A stretch of 64,000 nucleotides of DNA, taken from positions 65,440-129,439 of the forward strand of contig CAMXCT020001144.1 of the NCBI GenBank assembly GCA_947184155.2, written 5' to 3'. Below the pieces are notes generated by a model. The model saw only the letters and a list, made by a program, of their open reading frames with translations, made no database searches and was not told the origin of the DNA. This document shows, in pieces, positions 45,990 through 55,799 of the stretch. A program made the position numbers and the translations under genes. The DNA comes from Cladocopium goreaui (taxonomy: Eukaryota > Sar > Dinophyceae > Suessiales > Symbiodiniaceae). Every line of letters starts with the position of its first letter. The stretch's first letter is position 1.

Positions 45990-48900
45990 ATTATATATAT
46001 ATATATAATAACTTATATAAGATAGCTACACTATAAGTATATGTGTACAATCATATACATCATTGGAATCATATAAGTCATCTAAGAACGAAACAAGTGC
46101 CGAATTAATGTTAATGTAACTTCGAACGTTGGGAGAATACCAACACAGTGGAAAAATGTGTCAAGAAGGGTTGAAAAGAAGACCTCCAGCAGGACAGGAT
46201 GATACAGTGTATCGTTGAATAATTCAATTTGCTTGATTGACTGATAATTGATAATCACCATTCATTCATCCTTTGATTCATGATTCTACAAAGATTGTGG
46301 CTAAAAACTCTGTGAATTGAAAGTGCGCCGATAGATTCATTGGTTGATCATGATTTATTATTGGTTGATTCGTTGATTGCCGTAATTGATTGAAAGACAT
46401 GGTAATGAGTGACTTCTCAATTGAGTGATTGAACGAGCAGATGAATTCAAGCGAGTGCTTTGTTGAACGGGTGGGCATGCTCAATCCCGTAGGTAACTAC
46501 TGACTACATGCCAATGTTTGTGATGCAATGTGAAAACTGTGAAAACCCACATAGCAAACCAGCCGGGTTCCACGCATTACCCAGACCCTGCACAAGCAAC
46601 GATCCTGAAATGCTCAGCCTATCAAGCTCTGCCTTCTTTCGCACATACAGTTTCCTAAAGAAAACACCGCATTTAACTGCCTGAAAAACTGTGAACATAC
46701 GGCGTCTCTCCGCAGATTCTGGATGTGCCATGGTCAAAGCAAGGTACTTGTATACATGCGTATTTAATCCAACTTTAGACGCGAAATGACGCGAAGCATG
46801 TGAGTCTGACGACAACACAGTCAAACACCCCAGGCACTGGTGGCGGTTGTGATCGACAAATGCACAAGACACAAACTGAGACTGCAAAGAAACCAACTAC
46901 TGTAATCGTCTTGCAACTTTAGACCATGGCACACATGATGCTGACTACTAGTAGTAGGTGTGACCACATTGAGTCAGTGAGAATGAATAAGTTTGAACAA
47001 GCGACTGCGTGGGCGGGGGTGTGGGTTGGTGCTAAAATGAGCAAGGTGAATGTGTCGCTGTGAATTACCAACTGACTACCTGCATACGTCCGTAATTTGG
47101 GAGTTTTCAGCCAAATTCTTTGTGGACACGTTGTTAACACACACGGCCGGCCTGGCCGTCAATGACGTCATCCACCCACTCACGGTACAAGACCCACAGT
47201 GCGATGGGAACCTACAGAAGTTGGCGACTGGCACTGAACTGCGAACTCCAAAACGAACGGTCGTGTACCTTTCCAACGTAGGAACTGCAGAACGATCATC
47301 ATGGATCATCTGTTTTTGATGATCTTGGGACTTGGCGCAGCGTTGCTTTTTCGTTGCATTAATCAACCTTGCATTTTCGAGGCCAGTTGCTTCATCAGTG
47401 CATCAAATGCTCTTGATGCTTTTGGAGCATCTGTTTGCCAACACAAGAATCTGGGAATCTGGGAATCTGGGAATAGAACCAAGCATGGTTGGCAACAACA
47501 CCTTCCTTCTCCAAAAAGTCCTCCAACAGCAGATTTTGGCCACTCAAACGGCAGCTACAATGCATGGAGATATCGTCAATCTGTTATTGCCAAAGGATGC
47601 CAAAGGATGCCAAAGGACAAGTCTTTTTAATGTCTAAGTCTAAGTTTGATGCCTCCAGAGTTGGACACTGGGATTCAACGCGAGTCAGTTTGTTTGTTGC
47701 AGTTTGTTTGTTCCGATGTTTGCTCTGCAATCTACAATTCCCAACCTCAGGAGGAAGATGCACGAGATGGACCAGATTTAACTTCCGGGGCCTCAAAGCT
47801 AATGCGTTAATTCATTGTAATTCACTGTAATTCATGCAGTCTGAATTCTTCGATGCTTGAATTCTTGGTCTGTATAACTACCGAGTAGATGTTCCATCAA
47901 GCAAAAAAAACAAGCCTTCGCATGGCTTAAGCAACTGCAGAAATGCCATACTGAGAAAGTCCTATCTCCGGTCCTACCTACCCACTCCAATTGTATATTC
48001 AGACTATCACGGTTCAGTTTCGCCCTTCCATGTCTCATCAACCAAGAATCCTGCCAGACTTGACAGTTGCTATGTTAACTAATGACAATCGAGACAGACT
48101 TTCAAAGGAACTAACGCTAATCGTTAACCAAAAGTGTCCATGTCAAATCAATATCAAGTGCTATACACTGATGTCATGTCTATTCAGTATGTCTTTGGTG
48201 TAGTGTCTTTTCTGGAGTTGTATCTTTCAGCTTGAATGGTGGCACTCATCTGGCACTTGTTGACTGTGCTTCTGTGTGCTCCGTTCCCTTCCCAAGCTTT
48301 GGATCAGCCAGGGCAGGTACAGAGCATTGCCATTCTCAGTGCTCTTCACCTGAGAAGAACAATGTGGAGCTTGAACGTCCAGACAATTTTTTCCAATGTT
48401 TTTTTTGAAGTTTCCTTCTTGATTTCCAAATTGCACAAATCATCTGAATCTCATGAATAGCTGCAGTCCTTCACTTTCTAAGTAACCTGCCAAACTTCCT
48501 TCGCAAAAGCACGAGAGAACCTGGCAAAAGGCTGGACAATGTGCTATCATGTCTCCAAATGTCTCCAGATGTCTCCAATGCATTTTGCGCGTGCTATATT
48601 TCTTCGTCCCCCCATTCTGAGCATCGTCGACTTGGATTTTTTCCGATTCCTTTGCCCCATTCCTCTCTGTGTCCCTTTTTCCCTCTTTTTCCCCCTGCAA
48701 CTTCTCCCACTTCCCCTCACGTTGACAAGCCAAGACAAAAGTATGACAAGAACAAAAATACATTGCTTAGATACACTTGGATCATGAAAGCAGTGAAACA
48801 TGAAGGAAAATCGGTTTGATTTGCCGATTCACCGCACTCAAACCCACATATAGCAATGCGAAGCAAGGACCAGTGACGCCAGCCTTGCCCAAAGTCTGCA

Positions 48901-49560
48901 TAGTTCCAACCCTCTCCCTGAAAGCAGTCTTTAGAAAAAGACCTTTGATTTTTTTATAGGTTTTGATATGGAGGTTTTGTTGTTTGTTGGCACATCGATT
49001 GAGATGATTTAGATGTACTGGATGATAGCTATGTGAATGTTGTACTCAATGCGCAGCCATGGGAAACATCTGCTTAGATATGTTTCAAAGGAAAGCGAGC
49101 ATTTGCTGCGGAATCTCACGGCAACTGAACTACAATTGACGAGCACTGCAGGTAATCGGGCAATATTCAAGCAGGGGAACACAGCTCCAAGTTTCAGTCA
49201 GCCGTTCGTAAACACATTGTGGTAAACCCTAACGGTACAGTACATAACAGCGTCTACGTCGTCAGTTGCGACAGGTTTCGTTGCAGCCACTTTTTCACCA
49301 ACGTCAGGGACGCTGTGACACGTTGTTCCTGGCAGTCTTCGGTGCTGTACTTTCAACTGCCGGTTGGTCATTAACGCGCGCATCTGCGATTGCAGATGCA
49401 ATAGCTGCATCAAGTCAAGGGATCCTATGTTTTAAAGAAAAAATGTAAAAAAAATGTAAGAATATCATTTTTGATCACTGTTGATCTTTGTATATGTCTG
49501 TCTGTATGGATCCGTTTGCCAAGCAACAGAGGGAGACAAAGTAAGAGTCGCAGAGACATG
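45990..49560. other. Unassigned stretch right of the retroelement
   Basis: (TA)n at 45990-46020. Several open segments on both strands without motif, for example minus 46896-46504. A GGGAATCT short array lies near 47455-47475 and a TCTCCAAATG/TCTCCAGATG array near 48552-48580. No gene supportable. Confidence 0.35.
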
Positions 49561-49745
49561 CGTGTTTGCACATATGTATATATATATATTTTGTATACAT
49601 ACAAGACTTCTACATAGGTGACGGAAGTTTAGAAGTCAACGTTCCGACAATATGGACAAATGGAACAGCAGACCGAAGTCAAAATGTGAAAAACACACCA
49701 CGTTCGGACCACTTTTGGACGTTCAAGTGTCATTTTTCGTGGCAG

Positions 49746-50300
49746 GCTACACTACACCTACAACTACACTACACTACACCAAACTACACGACACCTACAA
49801 CTACAGCTACAACTACAACGACAACGACAAGTGCAACGACACCACACAACTTCACCACACAAAAGGAACCACAACCACAACTAAAACTAACACTGCAACT
49901 ACAACACTACAACTACACTACAACCGTAACTACAACTGCAACTACAACTGCAACTACAACTGCAACTACGTTGCGCTACACCACACTACACTACACTACA
50001 CTACACTACACTACACTAAACCACACTACACTACACTACACCACACCTACAACTACATCTACACCTACAATTACAACTACACTACACCAGGCTACAACTA
50101 CCTTACACTACACTACACTACACTACACTACACTACACCACACCACACCACACCACACCACACCACACCACACTGCACCACACTGCACTACAACTACAAC
50201 TACAACTACAAACTACAACCACTGCACTACAACTACAACTACAACTACAACTACAACTACAACTACAAACTACTGTACAACTACAACTACACTACAGGTA
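49746..50300. repeat. CTACA-type minisatellite, copy 2
   Basis: Same 5-mer and AACTAC mixture and orientation as 64-800, with more ACCACA variants. Thr/Tyr/His frames across it are artefacts. Confidence 0.95.
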
Positions 50301-50390
50301 GATAGATAGACAAATAGATAGGCAGAGGGAGAGATAGAGAGACACAGAGAGGTGACAGAGAGAGTTTGAGAGAGAGAGAGAGACTCAGAG
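50301..50390. repeat. GATA/GAGA tract of composite repeat, copy 2
   Basis: GATAGATAGACAAATAGATA followed by GAGAGA-rich sequence. Shorter than the copy 1 equivalent. Confidence 0.9.
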
Positions 50391-50515
50391 CCTCAACCAC
50401 CTTTCGATCCATAAGTGGGTTCGCTCTGCCATTCATTCATCACAACAACTCACCTCTCCTATAGTTTCCTTTCTGTGAAACTTCCGCCACCGCCTTGTGC
50501 GGTACTACTGGTACT
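50391..50515. repeat. Conserved ~125 bp tail of composite repeat, copy 2
   Basis: Aligns with 1131-1256, from CCTCAACCACC to CGGTACTACTGGTA. On minus both copies read VVPHKAVAEVS-like or VVPHKTVAEVS peptides, but nothing else indicates coding. Confidence 0.8.
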
Positions 50516-51679
50516 GTAACAGTATGCCATAGTAGTGTTGATGTGACATATATACTGCCCATGTGCCTGTGTATGCTGGCTGAGAGTTCACTGTTCATCT
50601 TGTTCCATCTATGCAGCTACAAGATCACGCTTGCTGTTTGTGGAAACCGCAGCACCTGATCAAGGCAAGGGTTTGGATGCAACAGCGGGTCACTGTGGGC
50701 GAGGTCATGTCTCATCTGCAAGTCGCACTGAACTGTCTCACTGTGTTGCATCAAATAATCATTCAATCTACAGTTAACACATAGCTGCAGCGAAATTTAA
50801 TCATTCAGTCTACTGTTAACACATAGCTGCAGCAAAATTAACAACAAGTTGCTGTAAACGTCAGTCTTTCACTAGGCTAATCCATTGCTGGATTCTCTAG
50901 ACTCTAGTCATCTCTTGTCTCTCATTCTGTCATCGCCTCAACATAAGGGTGAGCAAGCAGGTCAAGCAGGTCATGCCCTGGATTCGCTCTGCTTCCTTCT
51001 GCATCATTCGCCTGATCTTTCTAAAATGCCGGTGCGATTGTCCTCGTATCAACGACTGTCGGAGGCAACTGAGATCCCTGCTGCTTTAAACGCAAACGAT
51101 TACTTCAATGACTTCAGACTTCAGACTATTCCTTTAACCTGAAGGTCGAGTCGATTAAGGACGACGGTCGTTTCTGCTCAGCTCTCGGAAATCGGTTGCA
51201 ATTCTGCATAATTCAGTTGGAGCGCCTCAGCCGCCACCACCACAGAAAGGCGGAGAGCCATTCAACTGTGTGTTTGATGATCCTCCTTCATGAGTCTCAT
51301 GAGGCAAGAACTCTTCCACATTGAGATCAGTTGAGATCAAGTGAGATCCATACAACATGTAGCAGCGATATGCCTCACATGTTTTCACTATCTTCACTTC
51401 TCCTGGATTGATGGTCTTCACTCGCGATTTGCCTTCTACGCGCTTGCTTCCACCTGCAAGCCAATTGATTTGCAAAGCATGCTGCAGGCAGCTGAGTTCA
51501 AGCTGACCTTCTGATGGCTTGAACATCGTCTGGAAGAACAGCACGAAGAACGAGACGACCTATGTAAAGCTTCGACGCTTCAATGGATTTGGCACTTCAG
51601 ACCTTGTATGTCGATGTGTGTGTGTGTATGTATATATGAGCTCATGTACATATTTATAATATATATATATATATACACA
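50516..51679. other. Unassigned stretch
   Basis: A direct repeat of about 36 bp (ACACATAGCTGCAGCRAAAT, preceded by AATCATTCARTCTACWGTTA) occurs at 50755-50840. A minus-strand frame at 51544-51227 has ordinary composition but no motif. Confidence 0.4.
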
Positions 51680-52035
51680 CAAATATGTCAGCCGCTCTCG
51701 AACAGCTCTTTTTCCCCACAATGCTCGGAATGTCATTGGGATGGGAACTGGCGACCCGGAGGTTCAGTTGCCACATCACCACCCAGCTGAACCCCATGCG
51801 ATAGTTCAGGGAGGATCTCAGCAAGAACCAGGCTAGAGAAAAGAAGCCCGCCACTTCTTCCCCCGAGCTCTCCGGGTGGGAGGGTGAGGAAATGAATTCA
51901 GGAGGAAGAGCAGTTCTCCAGCAAGGCTTGCAGCCAAAATGGCCACGTTTCGGCCGCTCAAGACACATTTACAGGCGTTACCTTCGGCCAAAAAAAGAGC
52001 AAATATGTCAGCCGCTCTCGAACAGCTCTTTTTTT
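51680..52035. repeat. 34-bp direct repeats flanking a ~286 bp segment
   Basis: CAAATATGTCAGCCGCTCTC and the next 14 bases occur identically at 51680-51713 and 52000-52033. The 286 bp between them include a block (51893-51985) that recurs, diverged, at 54823-54930. This looks like a small dispersed element or a tandem remnant. Confidence 0.7.
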
Positions 52036-52079
52036 CCCGAGAGCATCTGAGCGAAGGGTTCTTCTAATAGTGGGAGTCT

Positions 52080-52205
52080 GTCAAACATTTTCACATCTTC
52101 ACATCTTCTCATCCTCACATCCTCACATCTTCTCATCTTCTCACCTTCTCATCTTCACATCTTCTATTCTTCACATCTTCACATCCTCACATCGTCACAT
52201 TCTCT
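52080..52205. repeat. (TCACATCTTC)n minisatellite
   Basis: About twelve ~10-bp units alternating TCACATCCTC, TCTCATCTTC and TCACATCTTC. Confidence 0.9.
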
Positions 52206-52235
52206 CTTGCCCTCGTGCTCTCTTGCCCTCTTGAA

Positions 52236-52480
52236 GAACCTCGATCGCCAAAAACTGAAATAAAGTTGCGATTTCTCGCGTCCGGGCGCAACCGTTTCGC
52301 ACGAAATGACGTTGGATCGCCAAAAACTGTAGTAAAGTTGCGATTTCTCGCGTCCGGGCGCAACCCTTTCGCACGAAATGAGGTTCGATCGCCAAAAACT
52401 GAGGTAAAGTTGCGATTTCTCGCGTCCGGTCGCAACCCTTTCGCACGAAATGACGTTCGATCGCCAAAAACTGAGGTAGA
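52236..52480. repeat. 72-bp tandem repeat, locus 2 (3.3 units)
   Basis: Unit starts (GATCGCCAAAAACTG) at 52243, 52315, 52387 and 52459: exact 72-bp period. Same family and orientation as 9505-9690. On minus the frames read FLAIEPHFVRKGCARTREIA or SVFGDRTSFRAKGLRPDARN. I recall similar repeats in Symbiodiniaceae protein predictions but could not check. Confidence 0.95.
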
Positions 52481-52489
52481 GGGAAGGTC

Positions 52490-53186
52490 TCTCCTTGTCA
52501 CTGCCCGGCGGCGGCATGCGTGCCTCAATGGCCCTGTCTTCCAATTCCTGGGAGAGCATCAGACATCCAACATCATCGTGGTGCCTGCAGCCTGTAGTCC
52601 TCCTATGCCAAAGGTCTCGGCCGGGGGTACGTTGAAATGCTGCCATCCGCTTCCCGGTATGCAGCCTTGGTTCGAGCGATCTTCTTCATGAAGTCCTCGA
52701 AATCACTGCCTCTGGAAATCTGAAGGCCATGGTCTCCAGCGTGGTGACCCTTTCTGACAGCAGGACCAAAAAGTCTGACTCATGGACGTCGAACGAAACG
52801 GCTGCTCTGCTGAAGGCCGCCGCCAACTGGACATCTGCGACCCCCCCAAAAAAAAGGAAGGGGGGCTATGGCGAGACGGGCCTATCCCAACTTACTTGGG
52901 CCGAACACTCACTGGGACATCGAACACATGCGTCTCCAATAGATGTGTCAAAATTGCCACCAAACGAAAGATGACAGATTCCCAGTGGATCTCCAATACT
53001 CACGGATTAACACATGGCATGGCATTGGGGTCGCATGGCTGCATGGTAAAAATTGTTCCGACACCTTTGATTTATAAAAGCAGTCACCTACTTGCTAGTA
53101 TACAGGCTGCGGCTTTCTACTCCTCTGGCAAAGAACTGCTCAAAGCGCAGAGGTGCGCAGTATATCTGCCAAGCTATCAGAGTGGC
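52490..53186. other. Unassigned stretch
   Basis: No supportable gene. A run of C then A (CCCCCCCAAAAAAAAGGAAGG) lies at about 52842. Open plus-strand frames have no motif. Confidence 0.35.
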
Positions 53187-54736
53187 CTAAGACCGACTCA
53201 GGTGAGCACCTCCTTGAACATTAGACGAACTCCCCGTCCTTGTAACCTCCTCGGAGCCACAAGGTTTTCCGCAGCCATCAGGCTTCCCACAGCAGCGCTC
53301 ACAAAGTGAGTAATCTCCCCAGTTCTCAGAGAGGGAGAGGGCCGCAAAGTTCTTAGCTGGACCCTGGCCGGCAACTTCACCCAGGATGGGCTCATGCACT
53401 TTTCCGGCCCCAGAGGTCCATGTCCACAGCGCCAGGCTCGGCGTCGCTGTCATAGGCTCCGAGTGACCTTCCAGCGTGTCCAAATCGATTTCCTGGCATA
53501 GGTCACGCACGCAGGCTTTTCCAAAACCCCGTCTTTGAAGGCGTCTGGGAGTTCCCTGGATTTTGGGCTCTCCCACTCCATCTTCATCCACGTAAAACGA
53601 CAGCAGCATCCATGGCACTCACCGCGGCCTCGCGTGAAACACCTGTTGGAGCGCCCTCCTTAAACATATCCTCCGGACGTTCCCAACAGGACTCGCCGGG
53701 AATGAAGTTGAGGGGCCTGCCCTGGAAAACGCTGAGTGTAACTCCGTGTCTGATTTGGTTGAGGGCTTCCATCTGAAGCACGAATCACTAGGACCTGCAC
53801 TTCACGCAATGGCAAGTAGAGGTCAACCATGCTCTCACTTGCTTTGCGCCAAGCCCCCTGGTACCGGATGGAACGGGTTTTGGACCATCAGCGTCGGCAG
53901 CGTATTTTTACATGAATGCCACCGCAAACGACTTGATCTCTGTTTCTGACATCGGGACAGACTTGCCAGCTGCCAGGTCTGCAAGCAATGCTTGACAAGG
54001 ATAACATCCTCTGCGGAGAGGCGGCAAAAGAGCCTTTTCCGTCCCCCGCACAGCCCAGGAAGCTATGGTCTTGCCAATTTTTTCCGTGCATTGATCTCTG
54101 CTAAGACAAACCCTATCGTTGGAGGGGTTGACGGCCAACCAAGACGATGTCCAAGGCCTTGGTCCACTCTTCGTCTTGCCTGCCTTCGCCCTCAAACCCT
54201 GGATCGTTTTCCCTCCAACGACTCAGCACCGCTCTACCCCAGAAAGGGCCGTGATAGCCAAGTCACTGTGGCGTATCGATGCTTGGGTGCATAGCGCAGC
54301 TTGCCCAGGGCCAGACGACATGACATCCTTCGGCTCATCCAAAACCACTTTCTCAAGGTAATCTAAAAGGTGGATGGAGAAGGGAGGCGCCTGGTTCTTC
54401 TCAGGGGCTCGCCTGGAATAGTCACATGTAAACTTCCTGTGGGTGCTTGGTGCCAGGACATGCAAACCCTAAGAGGGCACTGAAGTGCTCGACTGCGTAA
54501 ACAAAACTCAGTGGGGTCATGAACCCAACTCCTACGGTGATCAACGCCAGGATGTGGTCCTGGATTTCTTTGATACCAAAAGGGTTACTTTTCTCCGCCC
54601 CAGGGATTCGAGAGGCATGAGCCTTGAGGAGCCTTGCATACCTCAGCCCTGTTCCTGGAGAGCGGGGTTCTGTGAAAAGATGGAAGCGTTCCTCGTTCAC
54701 CCCATTCCCATCCGCGGCGGTAACATGCTGGATCAA
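53187..54736 (-). pseudogene. Decayed retroelement-like coding region, possibly a tyrosine recombinase
   Basis: Consecutive minus-strand open pieces in different frames look like one broken protein: 54736-54422 (LRYARLLKAHASRIPGAEKS ... SFVYAVEHFSALLGFACPG), 54440-54223 (APPFSIHLLDYLEKVVLDE, ASIRHSDLAITALSGVERC), 54195-53908 (KTKSGPRPWTSSWLAV), 53781-53584 and 53618-53187. The RHSDL and KTKSGPRPW pieces resemble box I Arg and the beta-hairpin Lys of tyrosine recombinases in other dinoflagellate elements. That identification rests on memory of family style, not a search. Frames change at least three times, so it is not intact. Confidence 0.4.
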
Positions 54737-54822
54737 AGTCCATATCGACGTGCAAGAGGTCTATTGTCCCTTGACCTCTCCTTTTCCCTAGCCCAAACCG
54801 GCACTGCCATTTCCCCCCCCGA

Positions 54823-54930
54823 TGAAATGAATTCGGGAGGAAGAGCAGTTCTCCGGCAGGGCTTGCAGCCAAAAAAATTGCCACATTTCGGCCGCTCAAG
54901 ACACATTTGCAGATGTTACCTTCGGCAAAA
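54823..54930. repeat. Diverged copy of the 51893-51985 repeat
   Basis: Shares AATGAATTC.GGAGGAAGAG, GGCTTGCAGCCAAAA and TTTCGGCCGCTCAAGACACA blocks with the earlier copy, with an A-run expansion. It adjoins (TA)n. Confidence 0.85.
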
Positions 54931-54939
54931 GGAGCATAT

Positions 54940-55060
54940 ATATTATATATATATAATAATATGTATATAATGTGTATGTATATAATTGTATATATATATA
55001 TTATGTATATAATGTGTATATATAATAATATATATATATACGTATGTGTGTGTGTTGTAT
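54940..55060. repeat. (TA)n / TATATGTA tract
   Basis: Alternating TA with TGTATATAAT interruptions. Confidence 0.9.
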
Positions 55061-55129
55061 ATGTATATAAATCGAGATAGACATGGGGAGAGAGATGGAT
55101 TATCTACTTTGTTTTTGGAATCGTATACA

Positions 55130-55132
55130 TGC

Positions 55133-55175
<43 letters not shown>

Positions 55176-55260
55176 GATAGGTAGATAGGTAGGTAGGTAG
55201 GTAGATAGAAGGAAGGAACAGGCGGACAGACAGACAGACAAACAAACAAATCAGATTGGA
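55130..55260. repeat. (GATA)n - GGTA - GACA tract
   Basis: ATAGATAGATAG, then GGTAGGTAGGTA, then GACAGACAGACA and CAAACAAACAAA. Confidence 0.95.
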
Positions 55261-55370
55261 TTGGATTGGGTTGGGTTGGATTGGGTTGGGATAAGATTAG
55301 ATTGCACTGGATTAGACCAGATAAGATTTAGATTATATAGATTGGGTTAGATTGGATCGTATTGATTCAT
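55250..55370. repeat. Degenerate (GGATT)n / GGGTT array
   Basis: ATTGGATTGGATTGGGTTGG, continuing with AGATTAGATT variants over about 115 bp. Confidence 0.85.
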
Positions 55371-55655
55371 AGATAGACAGATTTATAGATGTATATATGC
55401 TAGGAATTGCCAGTAGATGTGTGTGTGTGTGAGTGTGCATAGATACATGTGTGATGTGTCGTAGTTTTATAAGACAAAAAGTGTCAGAGGACACTCAAAC
55501 TGACAATGCCTAGCTTGTCTACTCCAATGCTGAGGAATGGGCAGACCAGAAGAATCCAGCTACGATATCAAGCGGCCCTTTGGCCCTGGAGAGTGAAGGA
55601 TCACGATGAATCTAAATTGCATTAAATTGCCACATGTCTGCACATGTTGATACAC

Positions 55656-55741
55656 CAAGTTTTCACGATGGTACCGGAGCCTCTTTTGGAGAGCAGCTGA
55701 ATTGACCACTTGGCCGTTCACGATGCGAACCATTTGGGAAC
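55656..55741 (-). CDS. Candidate exon, product unknown
   Basis: A TCCACAG|GT acceptor and TTG|GTGTAT donor bound a minus-strand reading SQMVRIVNGQVVNSAALQKR and on to HRENL. Composition and splice sites look genuine. Minus-strand open segments at 56160-55800 and 56440-56190 may be further exons. No family recognised. Confidence 0.4.
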
Positions 55742-55799
55742 CTGTGGAGATCCCAACAAGGACATGCTGAGACATTCCCTAAGTATCCAATAAGTATCC

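Noticed and set aside
38911-46000. Target-site duplication of the retroelement
   Set aside because: Both flanks are (TA)n, so any apparent duplication is uninformative; the shared ATT is better explained as a recombination core.
51928-51952. Sequence resembling the reverse complement of the dinoflagellate spliced leader (CTTG-AGCCAAAATGGC-ACG type)
   Set aside because: It needs an insertion and substitutions, sits inside a dispersed repeat whose second copy (54.86 kb) diverges from the leader, and no retroposed gene follows; treated as chance. A similar weak match near 18769 was also dropped.
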